Assembly (NCBI GenBank): GCA_030531085.1
Contig: JAUNOM010000004.1
Span: 1 to 64,000, forward strand
DNA: 64,000 nucleotides
Reading direction: 5' to 3'
From: Prevotellaceae bacterium
GTDB lineage: Bacteria; Bacteroidota; Bacteroidia; Bacteroidales; Bacteroidaceae
This document shows positions 14,894 through 24,119 of this stretch, piece by piece. A model generated the notes under the pieces. It did not search any database and was not told the DNA's origin. It was given only the letters and a program-made list of their open reading frames with translations. A program made the position numbers and the translations under genes. The number at the start of each line of letters is the position of its first letter. Position 1 is the first letter of the stretch.

Positions 14894-15889
14894 ATGAAAC
14901 AGTTACTTTCTAAGATGTTGAACCATGAGAGACTGAGCAGACAGGATATGCTTGATGTTCTCATTGGTATTACGCAGGAGAGATATCCTGTGGAGCAGAT
15001 TGCTGCTTTGTTAACTGGACTGCAGATGCGCGGTATTACAGTGGACGAATTGCTTGGTCTGCGTGACGGCATCCTTGCAACAGGAGTGCCTGCTATCCTT
15101 AATGCACCGAGGTACATTGATATTGTTGGTACAGGCGGTGATCAGAAGAATACTTTCAATATCTCTACTTGCGCATGCTTTGTTGTGGCCGGTGCAGGAT
15201 ATAAGGTCGCAAAGCATGGTAATTATGCTGCCACTTCAATATCCGGCGCGTCCAATATCATAGAAGAGCATGGCGTGAAGTTTACCAATGACATCGATCA
15301 GTTGAACCGTAGTATAAACGAGAGTAACTTTGTTTACCTGCACGCACCGATGTTTGCGTACGCAATGAAATTCGTAGCTCCCATACGCCGTAACATCTCT
15401 TTTCCTACAATCTTTAATCTGTTAGGCCCTATTGTCAATCCTTCACAGCCTAAATGTCAATTATTAGGTGTGGCAACTCTGGACCAGATGCGTCTTTATA
15501 GCAGTGTTTACCAGACATTGGGATTGGATTACAGTATAGAGAATTCTATTGATGGATACGATGAGATATCACTTACAGGAAATTTTAAGATTACAACGAA
15601 TACGTATGAAAGTATATTCTCGCCTACAGATATAGGTATGCCAATATCAAAAGCCGAGGAATTGCGTGGAGGTAATACTTTAAAAGACGCTGTAAAAATC
15701 TTTGACGATGTACTGCAGAATAAAGCCACTCCGACACAGACTAATGTTGTAATAGCCAATGCTGCATTTGCAATACAGGCTTTTGATCCTCAAAAAGAAA
15801 TCATGGAGTGTGTCAACATTGCGCGAGAGTCATTAGAGAGCGGAAGAGCATTGCAATGTTTGAAGAACTATATTAAAATAAATAGCTAA
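14894..15889 (+). CDS. trpD: Anthranilate phosphoribosyltransferase
   Basis: TrpD joins anthranilate to phosphoribosyl pyrophosphate, the second committed step of tryptophan synthesis. The PRPP-binding loop DIVGTGGDQKNTFNIST (76-92) and KHGN (107-110) are clear. The next loop reads YAATSISGASNIIEEHG instead of the classical RxxSSxxGSADVLE, a variant I associate with Bacteroides TrpD. Length 331 is normal and there is no fused TrpG domain. It is the first structural gene after the attenuator, and its stop codon is followed immediately by the trpC ATG. Confidence 0.95.
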   Translation: MKQLLSKMLNHERLSRQDMLDVLIGITQERYPVEQIAALLTGLQMRGITVDELLGLRDGILATGVPAILNAPRYIDIVGTGGDQKNTFNISTCACFVVAGAGYKVAKHGNYAATSISGASNIIEEHGVKFTNDIDQLNRSINESNFVYLHAPMFAYAMKFVAPIRRNISFPTIFNLLGPIVNPSQPKCQLLGVATLDQMRLYSSVYQTLGLDYSIENSIDGYDEISLTGNFKITTNTYESIFSPTDIGMPISKAEELRGGNTLKDAVKIFDDVLQNKATPTQTNVVIANAAFAIQAFDPQKEIMECVNIARESLESGRALQCLKNYIKINS

Positions 15890-16678
15890 ATGAAAGACAT
15901 ACTAACAGACATCATTGATAATAAACGTATTGAAATCCAAGCGTTCAAAGAATATGTTAATTATGAGTTTCTTGAACAGCAGGTTGCTCCTATGCTGTCC
16001 AGTCAGCTTCCATCAATGCGTCAGAACCTGTTGAATAGCCATTCTGGTATAATTGCCGAGTTTAAGCGTAAGTCACCTTCAAAAGGATGGATTAATGAGA
16101 ATGGAGCGGCAGATGTTATTCCTATGGAGTATGAAAAGGCAGGAGCTTCGGCTATTAGTATTCTTACCGACTACAAGTATTTTGGAGGCGAAGACAAGTT
16201 CATTACTATGGCACGGCATTCTGGTGTCACAGCACCTATTCTGTATAAGAATTTCATAATAGATGAATATCAGCTATTACAGGCGCGTCTGTGTGGTGCC
16301 TCCTCTGTTCTGCTTATAGCGGCTTGTCTTACAAAAGATGAATGCCAGGGACTGATAGCAAAAGCACATAGCCTTGGGATGGAGGTATTGTTGGAAATGC
16401 ATAAGGAAGAGGAACTGGATTATGCAGAGCTGTCTCCTGATATGTATGGCGTAAATAACCGAAACCTTGGAACATTCATTACAGATGTACAAAACTCTTA
16501 CCGCTTGTCTGAGAAACTACCATCTGATGTTTGTAAGGTCAGTGAAAGTGGAATTAGTGATCCTAAAACTATTGCCGAGCTTCGCAAGGTGGGATTTAAT
16601 GGGTTCCTGATAGGAGAGTGTTTCATGAAAGAAACAAATCCTGGTTTGGCTTTAAGAAATTTCATTAATAACATCTAA
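15890..16678 (+). CDS. trpC: Indole-3-glycerol phosphate synthase
   Basis: TrpC closes the indole ring by decarboxylating and cyclising carboxyphenylamino-deoxyribulose phosphate. The catalytic segment IIAEFKRKSPSKGWI (54-68) contains the expected Glu57 and Lys59; SAISILTDYKYFGG, VLLIAACL, YGVNNRNLGTF and SESGI follow in family order along the TIM barrel. It is a single-function 262-residue protein, with TrpF encoded separately. There is no gap after trpD and 12 nt before trpF, so translation is coupled. Confidence 0.96.
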   Translation: MKDILTDIIDNKRIEIQAFKEYVNYEFLEQQVAPMLSSQLPSMRQNLLNSHSGIIAEFKRKSPSKGWINENGAADVIPMEYEKAGASAISILTDYKYFGGEDKFITMARHSGVTAPILYKNFIIDEYQLLQARLCGASSVLLIAACLTKDECQGLIAKAHSLGMEVLLEMHKEEELDYAELSPDMYGVNNRNLGTFITDVQNSYRLSEKLPSDVCKVSESGISDPKTIAELRKVGFNGFLIGECFMKETNPGLALRNFINNI

Positions 16679-16690
16679 CGAACGGTTATT

Positions 16691-17350
16691 ATGCAGATTA
16701 AGGTTTGTGGTATGCGTGATGTCAGTAATATTAAGGCTGTGATAGATTTAAACGTTAACTATATAGGCTTTGTATTTCATCCGGCAAGTCCACGTTTCGT
16801 GAGAAACACTGACAATGACTATTCTTTTCTGTCAGACAAAAAACAGTCCTTGCATAATATAAAAACAGTTGGGGTGTTTGTCAATGAAATGCCGCAGAGA
16901 GTCATCGACAATATAAGGGATTTTTATCTTGACTGTATCCAACTGCATGGAGAGGAGGATGCTGCATATATTGAGAAGATTAGAGAAACCACATTGCAAT
17001 GTCTGAATAGGGATATAACAGTGATAAAAGCCCTAAGTATTAAAGAGGCTGACGATGTAAAGCGATGGCAAAAGTACAAGAGATATGCGGATTTGTTACT
17101 GTTTGATACCAAGTGTAAGGGAAGGGGAGGCTCTGGCATACAGTTTGACTGGAGTCTGCTTGATGAATATGATGGTGACATACCTTTCCTGTTGTCTGGT
17201 GGTATCGGGCCTGTGGATGTTCCGCAAATAAAAAAGTTCAAACATCCAATGTTTAAGGGAGTGGATGTGAATTCCAAATTTGAGATATCTCCTACGATAA
17301 AGGATGTGGACAGACTTAAAACTTTCATTAATGACATTAACAACTATTAA
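16691..17350 (+). CDS. trpF: Phosphoribosylanthranilate isomerase
   Basis: TrpF performs the Amadori rearrangement between the TrpD and TrpC steps. The catalytic Cys is Cys6 in IKVCGMRD. YIGFVFHPASPRFV, the phosphate-site LLFDTKCKGRGGSGIQFDW with the general-acid Asp, LLSGGIGP and GVDVNSKFE complete the pattern. At 219 residues it is a little longer than the usual 200-205, with an extended middle section. It lies 12 nt after trpC and 7 nt before trpA. Confidence 0.95.
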   Translation: MQIKVCGMRDVSNIKAVIDLNVNYIGFVFHPASPRFVRNTDNDYSFLSDKKQSLHNIKTVGVFVNEMPQRVIDNIRDFYLDCIQLHGEEDAAYIEKIRETTLQCLNRDITVIKALSIKEADDVKRWQKYKRYADLLLFDTKCKGRGGSGIQFDWSLLDEYDGDIPFLLSGGIGPVDVPQIKKFKHPMFKGVDVNSKFEISPTIKDVDRLKTFINDINNY

Positions 17351-17357
17351 ATAAAAT

Positions 17358-18134
17358 ATGAATAAGATTAATAAACTCTTTAACGACAGTAACGATAGAA
17401 AACTGTTATCGTTATACTTCTGTGCAGGTAGCCCGAGCCTTGAGAGTGTATGTGATGTGATAAGAACCTTACAGGATAGGGGGATTGATATGATAGAGGT
17501 CGGTATACCATTCTCCGACCCTATGGCTGATGGACCTATTATTCAGAAGGCTGCAACACAATCCCTTCGTAATGGAACTACATTGCGTAAAATCTTTAAG
17601 CAGTTAGAAACGATAAAAGATGATATCCATATACCTCTTGTGTTTATGGGATATCTTAATGTCATCATGCAATATGGAATAGAGAATTTCTGTAAGTCAT
17701 GTGTGGAATGTGGTGTTAGCGGAGTTGTAATTCCTGATCTTCCTTTCAAGGACTATCTTGAATTAAAACCAATAGTCGACAAATACAATATACGTTTTAT
17801 CATGCTTATAACTCCCGAAACCTCAGAAGATCGCATACGGTTTATTGATGATAATACCGATGGTTTTATCTACATGGTAAGTTCCGCAAGTACAACAGGC
17901 GCAAAAGATTCTTTCGGAGATTCTACACAAGAGTATTTCAAGCGCATTAATGACATGAAACTTAAGAATCCAAGAATGATAGGTTTCGGAATAAGTAACA
18001 GGCAAACTCTTGAGGCGGCACAACAAAATGCAGCAGGCGCAATTATCGGCAGTAGGTTTGTGCAACTTCTTGAAGAGGCGAATGGTGATGCCAATAAGGC
18101 TTTGGACAGACTTTTTGAGGCTTTAAACAGATAA
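17358..18134 (+). CDS. trpA: Tryptophan synthase alpha subunit
   Basis: TrpA cleaves indole-glycerol phosphate and channels indole to TrpB. The catalytic Glu and Asp lie in MIEVGIPFSDPMADGP (about residues 45-60). VPDLPF appears here as VIPDLPFKDY, and TGAKDSFG and GFGISNRQT match the phosphate-binding loops. Length 258 is normal. The gene is 35 nt upstream of trpB; in most operons trpB precedes trpA, so the A-before-B order is part of the permuted layout. Confidence 0.96.
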   Translation: MNKINKLFNDSNDRKLLSLYFCAGSPSLESVCDVIRTLQDRGIDMIEVGIPFSDPMADGPIIQKAATQSLRNGTTLRKIFKQLETIKDDIHIPLVFMGYLNVIMQYGIENFCKSCVECGVSGVVIPDLPFKDYLELKPIVDKYNIRFIMLITPETSEDRIRFIDDNTDGFIYMVSSASTTGAKDSFGDSTQEYFKRINDMKLKNPRMIGFGISNRQTLEAAQQNAAGAIIGSRFVQLLEEANGDANKALDRLFEALNR

Positions 18135-18169
18135 TTATATAATAAACAAATAAGTGATTTAAATATTCT

Positions 18170-19363
18170 ATGAACTATAATGTAAATGAAAATGGCTTCT
18201 ATGGTAATTACGGTGGAGCCTACATACCAGAAATATTATATAAGACAGTAGAAGATCTAAAGAACTGTTATCTGCCTATAATAAACAGTGATGGATTTAA
18301 GAAAGAGTTTCATGCACTTCTTAAAGATTATGTAGGCAGACCATCACCATTGTACTTTGCAAAGAGAATGTCTGAGAAGTATGGATGTCAGCTTTATTTA
18401 AAGCGTGAGGATTTAAATCATACAGGAGCACATAAGATCAACAATGCGTTAGGGCAGATACTTCTTGCAAAGAAGATGGGTAAGAAACGTATCATAGCTG
18501 AGACAGGTGCAGGGCAGCATGGTGTGGCTACCGCGACTGTATGCGCACTAATGAATATGCCATGTACAATTTTCATGGGTGCCCTTGATGTAGAAAGGCA
18601 GCACGTTAATGTGGAACGTATGAAGATGCTTGGAGCGACAGTGCATCCGGTGGAAAGTGGCAATAAGACACTAAAAGATGGTACTAATGAAGCCATACGT
18701 GAATGGTGCTGCAATCCTGCTGATACATTCTATATCATTGGCTCAACAGTAGGGCCACATCCATATCCTGATATGGTGGCAAGATTGCAGAGTGTTATTT
18801 CTGAAGAGATAAAATGGCAACTGGAGGAGAAGATAGGCCGTGATTATCCTGACTACATGATGGCGTGTGTAGGAGGCGGTTCAAATGCTGCAGGAACTAT
18901 ATACCACTATTTAAATGATGAAAGAGTAAGGTTTATTTTAGGTGAGGCAGGAGGACTTGGTATAAACACGGATATGACAGCGGCTTCTTTGGAAGTAGGC
19001 ACAACGGGTATTCTGCATGGTTCGCGCATCAAGTTGATGCAGACAGAAGATGGACAGATGATTGAACCATATTCTATATCTGCCGGTCTTGACTATCCTG
19101 GTACAGGACCCCTTCATTGTAACCTTTATGAAACAGGGCGTGCTCAAGTTTTAGCAGCCAATGATGATGAGGCTTTACGTGCAGCTTTTGAACTGACACG
19201 TCTTGAAGGAATTATTCCAGCGTTGGAGTCTGCACATGCTCTCGCGTTATTACCCAAGGTGGCATCTCAATTTAAAGAGGATGATGTTGTAGTACTTACA
19301 GTATCAGGTCGTGGTGATAAGGATCTTGATACATACCTTTCACATCAGGAATGTATGATGTAA
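18170..19363 (+). CDS. trpB: Tryptophan synthase beta subunit
   Basis: TrpB condenses indole with serine using pyridoxal phosphate. The Schiff-base lysine is Lys89 in [13 protein letters not shown], the phosphate-binding glycine loop is [10 protein letters not shown], and [13 protein letters not shown]-like N-terminal residues plus [13 protein letters not shown] confirm the main (TrpB1) type that forms the alpha2-beta2 complex. Length 397 is normal. It sits between trpA (35 nt) and trpE (39 nt). Confidence 0.97.
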   Translation: MNYNVNENGFYGNYGGAYIPEILYKTVEDLKNCYLPIINSDGFKKEFHALLKDYVGRPSPLYFAKRMSEKYGCQLYLKREDLNHTGAHKINNALGQILLAKKMGKKRIIAETGAGQHGVATATVCALMNMPCTIFMGALDVERQHVNVERMKMLGATVHPVESGNKTLKDGTNEAIREWCCNPADTFYIIGSTVGPHPYPDMVARLQSVISEEIKWQLEEKIGRDYPDYMMACVGGGSNAAGTIYHYLNDERVRFILGEAGGLGINTDMTAASLEVGTTGILHGSRIKLMQTEDGQMIEPYSISAGLDYPGTGPLHCNLYETGRAQVLAANDDEALRAAFELTRLEGIIPALESAHALALLPKVASQFKEDDVVVLTVSGRGDKDLDTYLSHQECMM

Positions 19364-19402
19364 ATATAGAATATCAGATAAAGATTTCAGAAAGGACACA
19401 CT

Positions 19403-20827
19403 ATGTTTAAATATATAACAAATACAAAAACTATTCTTGCAGATATGTATACGCCTATCAGTGTATACATGAGGCTTAGGGATATTTACCCCCAGTCAGC
19501 TCTGATGGAGAGTTCTGATTATCATGAGAAAGATAATTCACGATCATTTATAGGTATTAATCCTATAGCGTCTGTATCAATAAACCGTGGAGAAGCAGTA
19601 TGTTCATATCCAGGTGGGAAAACTGAAAAATATAGCATTGATTCAGACCAACGTGTAGATAATGTAATAAATGATTTCCTTGACCATTTCAATGTGGCAG
19701 GTGAATGTTCTGAATATTGCGGACTGTATGGTTATACAGCCTTTAACGCTATAAAATATTTTGAGAATATAGAGGTAAAAGATGATAGGGTGCAGAAGAA
19801 TGATGCTCCTGATATGCTGTACTTATTCTTTCGTGATATTATAGTCTTTGACCATTTTAACAATAAGCTGACAATTCTTACACTTACTGATGATGATAAG
19901 ATTGGTGATGTTGGACGGCAACAGATTGATAATATAATAATGAGGATGACAAAGCAGAATGTTCAACCTTATGATTTTCATCCGATAGGCAGCACGATAT
20001 CACCAATAACAGATGAAGAACATAAAGCGAACATACGTAAGGGTATCATGCATTGTATGAGAGGAGATGTGTTCCAGATTGTGTTGTCACGCCGTTTTAT
20101 ACAAAAATATGAGGGTGATGATTTCAAATTGTACCGTGCATTGCGCAGTATAAATCCTTCACCATATCTGTTCTATTTTGATTTCGGTGGATTTCGTATT
20201 TTTGGTTCTTCTCCAGAAACACATTGTCGGATAAATAAAGATGAACATGGTGACTATACCGCATATATAGATCCTATTGCCGGAACCACAAAACGTACAG
20301 GAAACTCAGAACAGGATCGTATAAATGCAGAGCATTTACGTAATGATCCCAAAGAAAATGCAGAACACGTCATGCTTGTTGATCTTGCACGTAATGATCT
20401 TTCGCGTAATTGTCATGATGTGAATGTGGAGTTTTACAAGGATATGCAGTATTATTCTCATGTGATACATCTTGTAAGTCGTGTTAGAGGTATACTTGAC
20501 AAGGAAGCTGACCCAATAAAGTCATTTATAGATACTTTTCCTGCCGGAACTTTGTCTGGAGCTCCGAAAGTTAGGGCGATGCAGTTGATTTCAGAATATG
20601 AGTATCATGATCGCGGCATATATGGTGGATGTATTGGATTTATCGGAGTGGATCGCACGCTGAACCAAGCTATAACTATTAGGACTTTTGTGAGTCGTAA
20701 TGGTGAATTGTGGTTTCAGGCTGGTGGCGGAATTGTCGCTAAGAGTGATGAGAATTACGAATTGGAGGAAGTTAACAATAAATTGGGTGCTTTAAGGAAG
20801 GCCATAATAATAGCGGAAAAACTCTAA
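19403..20827 (+). CDS. trpE: Anthranilate synthase component I
   Basis: TrpE converts chorismate to anthranilate with ammonia supplied by TrpG. The chorismate-binding core is readable: DPIAGTTKRTGN, DLARNDLSRN, TFPAGTLSGAPKVRAM and GGCIGFI, ending in QAGGGIVAKSDENYELEE. Near the N terminus, ALMESSDYHEKDNSRSF corresponds to the LLES-type region that binds feedback-inhibiting tryptophan. Length 474 is typical. The PIAGT motif distinguishes it from most PabB proteins, and its place in the trp operon settles the role. trpG follows after 32 nt. Confidence 0.95.
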   Translation: MFKYITNTKTILADMYTPISVYMRLRDIYPQSALMESSDYHEKDNSRSFIGINPIASVSINRGEAVCSYPGGKTEKYSIDSDQRVDNVINDFLDHFNVAGECSEYCGLYGYTAFNAIKYFENIEVKDDRVQKNDAPDMLYLFFRDIIVFDHFNNKLTILTLTDDDKIGDVGRQQIDNIIMRMTKQNVQPYDFHPIGSTISPITDEEHKANIRKGIMHCMRGDVFQIVLSRRFIQKYEGDDFKLYRALRSINPSPYLFYFDFGGFRIFGSSPETHCRINKDEHGDYTAYIDPIAGTTKRTGNSEQDRINAEHLRNDPKENAEHVMLVDLARNDLSRNCHDVNVEFYKDMQYYSHVIHLVSRVRGILDKEADPIKSFIDTFPAGTLSGAPKVRAMQLISEYEYHDRGIYGGCIGFIGVDRTLNQAITIRTFVSRNGELWFQAGGGIVAKSDENYELEEVNNKLGALRKAIIIAEKL

Positions 20828-20859
20828 GACAGACAAGCACAATTAAGAATTAAGAGAAG

Positions 20860-21432
20860 ATGAAAAATATAGTTATAATAGACAATTACGATTCATTCAC
20901 ATATAATCTCTGTCATCTTATAAAGGAGTTGGGAGCTAATGTGACGGTTTTTAGAAATGATACGTTTAGCATAGAACAGTTGGAAGACTTTGACAAAATA
21001 GTTTTGTCTCCAGGTCCTGGTATTCCTTCTGAAGCAGGGTTGTTGCTTGATGTTATAAAACACTATGCTGGACGTAAACCTATTCTTGGTGTATGTCTTG
21101 GACATCAGGCAATAGGTGAGTATTTTGGAGGAACTCTTGAGAATCTCTCTGATGTATTTCATGGTGTGGCGACAACCGGGCTTCTGTGTGGTGATGATCC
21201 AATCTTCAAAGGACTTCCAAGAACAATTACTATAGGCCGTTATCATTCCTGGGTAGTAAGCAAGAAAAACTTTCCACAGTGTCTTGAAATAATAGCAGAA
21301 AGTGAGGAAGGACAGATAATGGCATTACGGCATCGTGACTATGATATACGTGGCATACAGTTTCATCCAGAAAGCGTGTTGACTCCGGAAGGAAAAACTA
21401 TGCTAAAGAATTGGCTTGAAATAACAAATTAA
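20860..21432 (+). CDS. trpG: Anthranilate synthase component II (glutamine amidotransferase)
   Basis: TrpG hydrolyses glutamine and passes ammonia to TrpE. The class I amidotransferase triad is visible: Cys79 in LGVCLGHQAIG, and His169 and Glu171 in IQFHPES. IIDNYDSFTYNL at the N terminus and LSPGPGIP are typical of TrpG/PabA. Length 190 is normal. As the only such subunit in the window it could also serve PabB, as in some bacteria. It ends the trp operon; 85 nt then separate it from clpC and no strong terminator is evident in that gap. Confidence 0.94.
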   Translation: MKNIVIIDNYDSFTYNLCHLIKELGANVTVFRNDTFSIEQLEDFDKIVLSPGPGIPSEAGLLLDVIKHYAGRKPILGVCLGHQAIGEYFGGTLENLSDVFHGVATTGLLCGDDPIFKGLPRTITIGRYHSWVVSKKNFPQCLEIIAESEEGQIMALRHRDYDIRGIQFHPESVLTPEGKTMLKNWLEITN

Positions 21433-21517
21433 AGAGCGCGCGCATTGCAATATTGGATAAATGATACTTGGCACATATTTTGTAAGTTCGGAACGTGAAA
21501 AATAATGCCGATTTATA

Positions 21518-24034
21518 ATGAATTACAAATATTCTTCCAATATAACTTCTATACTTGACGAAGGACAGCGTGAGGCACGCCGTCATAAAAGTCGTACTGT
21601 AAGGCCTGAGCATTTATTGATGGCTATTCTTAAACAACGTGATACCATTGCGGATAAGATTATGAAGTTGCTAAACATTAACAAAACGGATATTACTATA
21701 GATTGTGAGACTCAACTACTGAAGGATGTGGAAGATGAGAATGCATTAAAAGGTAATCCGGATTTTGACGAGAAAACCAACCAGATTATGCGTTTAGCAA
21801 GTCTTGAGGCAAGAATGCAAAAAAAAGATGAGGTGCAATTAGAACACCTCATCTTGGCCATTCTGCATGATGTGGAACATAATGAAGCACGTAACATTCT
21901 TGAACACAATAATATGTATTATGATAATGTGTTAAGATGCCTGAGTGATAATTCAAGTGATGACGCCAATATTGCTTCTGATACTCAAATACCGCATTCT
22001 GGCATGAACCTTTCCAATGACGAGTTTGATGACTTAATCGACGAGCAGCCGCAACAGTCTAATAGCCAAACAACAAAGCAGACGAATAATAGTACAATAA
22101 AGCAAACGCCTGTTATTGATGCTTTTGCTATAGATCTTACTAATGCTGCAGCAGAAGGCAAAATGGATCCTGTTGTAGGACGTGAGAAGGAGATAATGCG
22201 ACTGCAGGAGATACTCTGTAGGCGCAAGAAGAATAATCCTGTTTTAATAGGTGGGCCAGGCGTAGGTAAAAGTGCGATTGTAGAGGGGTTGGCACAAATG
22301 ATAGCATCACACCGTACATCTCCAATTCTTTTCAATAAGCGTCTTGTTTCTTTGGATATGGCAAGCATGGTTGCAGGAACAAAGTATCGTGGCCAGTTTG
22401 AAGAGCGTATAAAGAATCTTATAAAAGAGTTAGAACAGAATCCTGATATTATAATATTCATAGATGAAATACATACTATTATTGGTGCAGGAAGTGCAGC
22501 TGGTTCGATGGATGCCGCTAATATGTTAAAACCAGCATTGGCACGTGGTACAGTACAGTGTATAGGTGCTACTACATTAGATGAATATAGAAAAACGATA
22601 GAGAAAGACGGAGCATTAGAAAGACGTTTTCAGAAAATCATAGTGGAACCGTCTTCTCCAGATGAGACCTTGACTATCCTTAATAATATAAAGGAAAGGT
22701 ATGAGTCGCATCATCATGTAACTTACACTGATGATGCTATTACTGCTTGTGTAAAACTTACTCAGCGATATGTGCCTGATCGTTCTTTCCCTGATAAGGC
22801 TATAGATGCTCTTGATGAGGCAGGAGCGCATATACATCTAAGACATGCGGATATTCCAGAGGATATAACAAAGTTGGAGAAGTTGATCCGTGATGCGAAA
22901 CTGCGTAAGTTGCAGGCTGTGCATAATCAAGATTTTGAGTTGGCTGCAAGTTGTCGTGATATGCAGATTAAGCTTGAAGAAGAGCTCTCAGTAATGAATA
23001 ATCGCTGGCAAAAGGGAGATACTGGAAATCGCGAAATTGTTACTGGTGATGATATCGCAGACGTTGTAGCACGCATGACTGGTATTCCTGTACAGCGTAT
23101 GGGTGATAGTGAAGGCGATAAATTACGTAATATGGCTGGAAACCTAAAAGGCACGGTGATAGCGCAAGACGCAGCAATAGAGAAAATGGTGAAGGCCATA
23201 CAGCGCAACAGGGTGGGGCTGCATGACCCTAATCATCCTATTGGCGTGTTTATGTTCCTTGGTCCTACAGGTGTTGGTAAAACATATCTTGCAAAAAAGT
23301 TGGCAGAGGAGATGTTTGGTTCTTCTGATGCCATCATACGTATAGACATGAGTGAATATTCAGAATCATTTAATACTTCAAGACTTGTTGGAGCACCTCC
23401 AGGATACGTCGGATATGAGGAGGGAGGACAGCTTACTGAGAGGGTACGCCGCAAACCATACTCTATTGTTCTGCTTGATGAAATAGAGAAGGCAAACTCT
23501 AAAGTCTTCAATATGTTGCTTCAAGTATTTGATGAAGGACGGTTAACAGATGGTAATGGTAGGCTGATTGATTTTCGTAATACAATCATAATAATGACAT
23601 CCAATACTGGTACCAAACAACTTAAGGATTTTGCGCATGGTGTTGGCTTTACTGCTGCCTCTGGAATAGGCGGTAATATGGATGAGAAAGACCGTAAGTA
23701 TGCAAGATCTATAATTCAAAAAAGTCTTAGTAAGCAGTTTGCTCCAGAATTCTTAAATCGTCTTGATGAGATTATAACATTTGACCAGCTTAATGTAGAA
23801 GCTATAAGAAAGATTGTTGGAATAGAATTGAAAGCTCTTATTCTGCGTATAGAAAATCTTGGATACAAGTTGACAGTGCGTGACGAAACTATAGAGAGAT
23901 TGGTAAAAGAAGGATATGATATTCAATATGGAGCACGTCCGTTAAAACGTGCAATACAGACGGTCGTAGAAGATGTTGTGTGTGAACAGATTCTTTCTGG
24001 TACTGTACAGTCTGGTGATACGATTGTCGTATGA
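21518..24034 (+). CDS. clpC: ClpC-type AAA+ unfoldase (Clp protease ATPase subunit)
   Basis: An 838-residue class I Clp/Hsp100 ATPase that unfolds proteins and feeds them to ClpP. It has an N-terminal double Clp_N domain (about 1-150), a Gln/Thr/Asn-rich linker (about 172-195), AAA domain 1 with Walker A GGPGVGKS (near 245) and Walker B IIFIDEIH, a middle domain with the UVR-like segment near 465-490 that marks ClpC rather than ClpB, and AAA domain 2 with Walker A GPTGVGKT (near 582). The ATG at 21518 gives the standard Clp_N start. No clpP or mcsAB is adjacent. It converges on recF. Confidence 0.93.
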   Translation: MNYKYSSNITSILDEGQREARRHKSRTVRPEHLLMAILKQRDTIADKIMKLLNINKTDITIDCETQLLKDVEDENALKGNPDFDEKTNQIMRLASLEARMQKKDEVQLEHLILAILHDVEHNEARNILEHNNMYYDNVLRCLSDNSSDDANIASDTQIPHSGMNLSNDEFDDLIDEQPQQSNSQTTKQTNNSTIKQTPVIDAFAIDLTNAAAEGKMDPVVGREKEIMRLQEILCRRKKNNPVLIGGPGVGKSAIVEGLAQMIASHRTSPILFNKRLVSLDMASMVAGTKYRGQFEERIKNLIKELEQNPDIIIFIDEIHTIIGAGSAAGSMDAANMLKPALARGTVQCIGATTLDEYRKTIEKDGALERRFQKIIVEPSSPDETLTILNNIKERYESHHHVTYTDDAITACVKLTQRYVPDRSFPDKAIDALDEAGAHIHLRHADIPEDITKLEKLIRDAKLRKLQAVHNQDFELAASCRDMQIKLEEELSVMNNRWQKGDTGNREIVTGDDIADVVARMTGIPVQRMGDSEGDKLRNMAGNLKGTVIAQDAAIEKMVKAIQRNRVGLHDPNHPIGVFMFLGPTGVGKTYLAKKLAEEMFGSSDAIIRIDMSEYSESFNTSRLVGAPPGYVGYEEGGQLTERVRRKPYSIVLLDEIEKANSKVFNMLLQVFDEGRLTDGNGRLIDFRNTIIIMTSNTGTKQLKDFAHGVGFTAASGIGGNMDEKDRKYARSIIQKSLSKQFAPEFLNRLDEIITFDQLNVEAIRKIVGIELKALILRIENLGYKLTVRDETIERLVKEGYDIQYGARPLKRAIQTVVEDVVCEQILSGTVQSGDTIVV

Positions 24035-24055
24035 TTTTTATAAAACAGTAATAAT

Positions 24056-24091
24056 GGCGGACATTGTAGGTAATACACTACGATGTCCGCC
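24056..24091. terminator. Hairpin between convergent clpC and recF
   Basis: GGCGGACAT (24056-24064) pairs with ATGTCCGCC (24083-24091), and the next five positions also pair, giving about 14 pairs with an 8-nt loop. It lies in the 85-nt gap between two convergent stop codons and could serve both transcripts, although neither side has a strong U tract. Confidence 0.55.
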
Positions 24092-24119
24092 GTTTCGTAC
24101 TTATAAGGGTAAAAATTTC

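Noticed and set aside
19403-21432. pabB/pabA rather than trpE/trpG
   Set aside because: PIAGT motif, LMESSD tryptophan-site region and position inside the trp operon all indicate anthranilate synthase.
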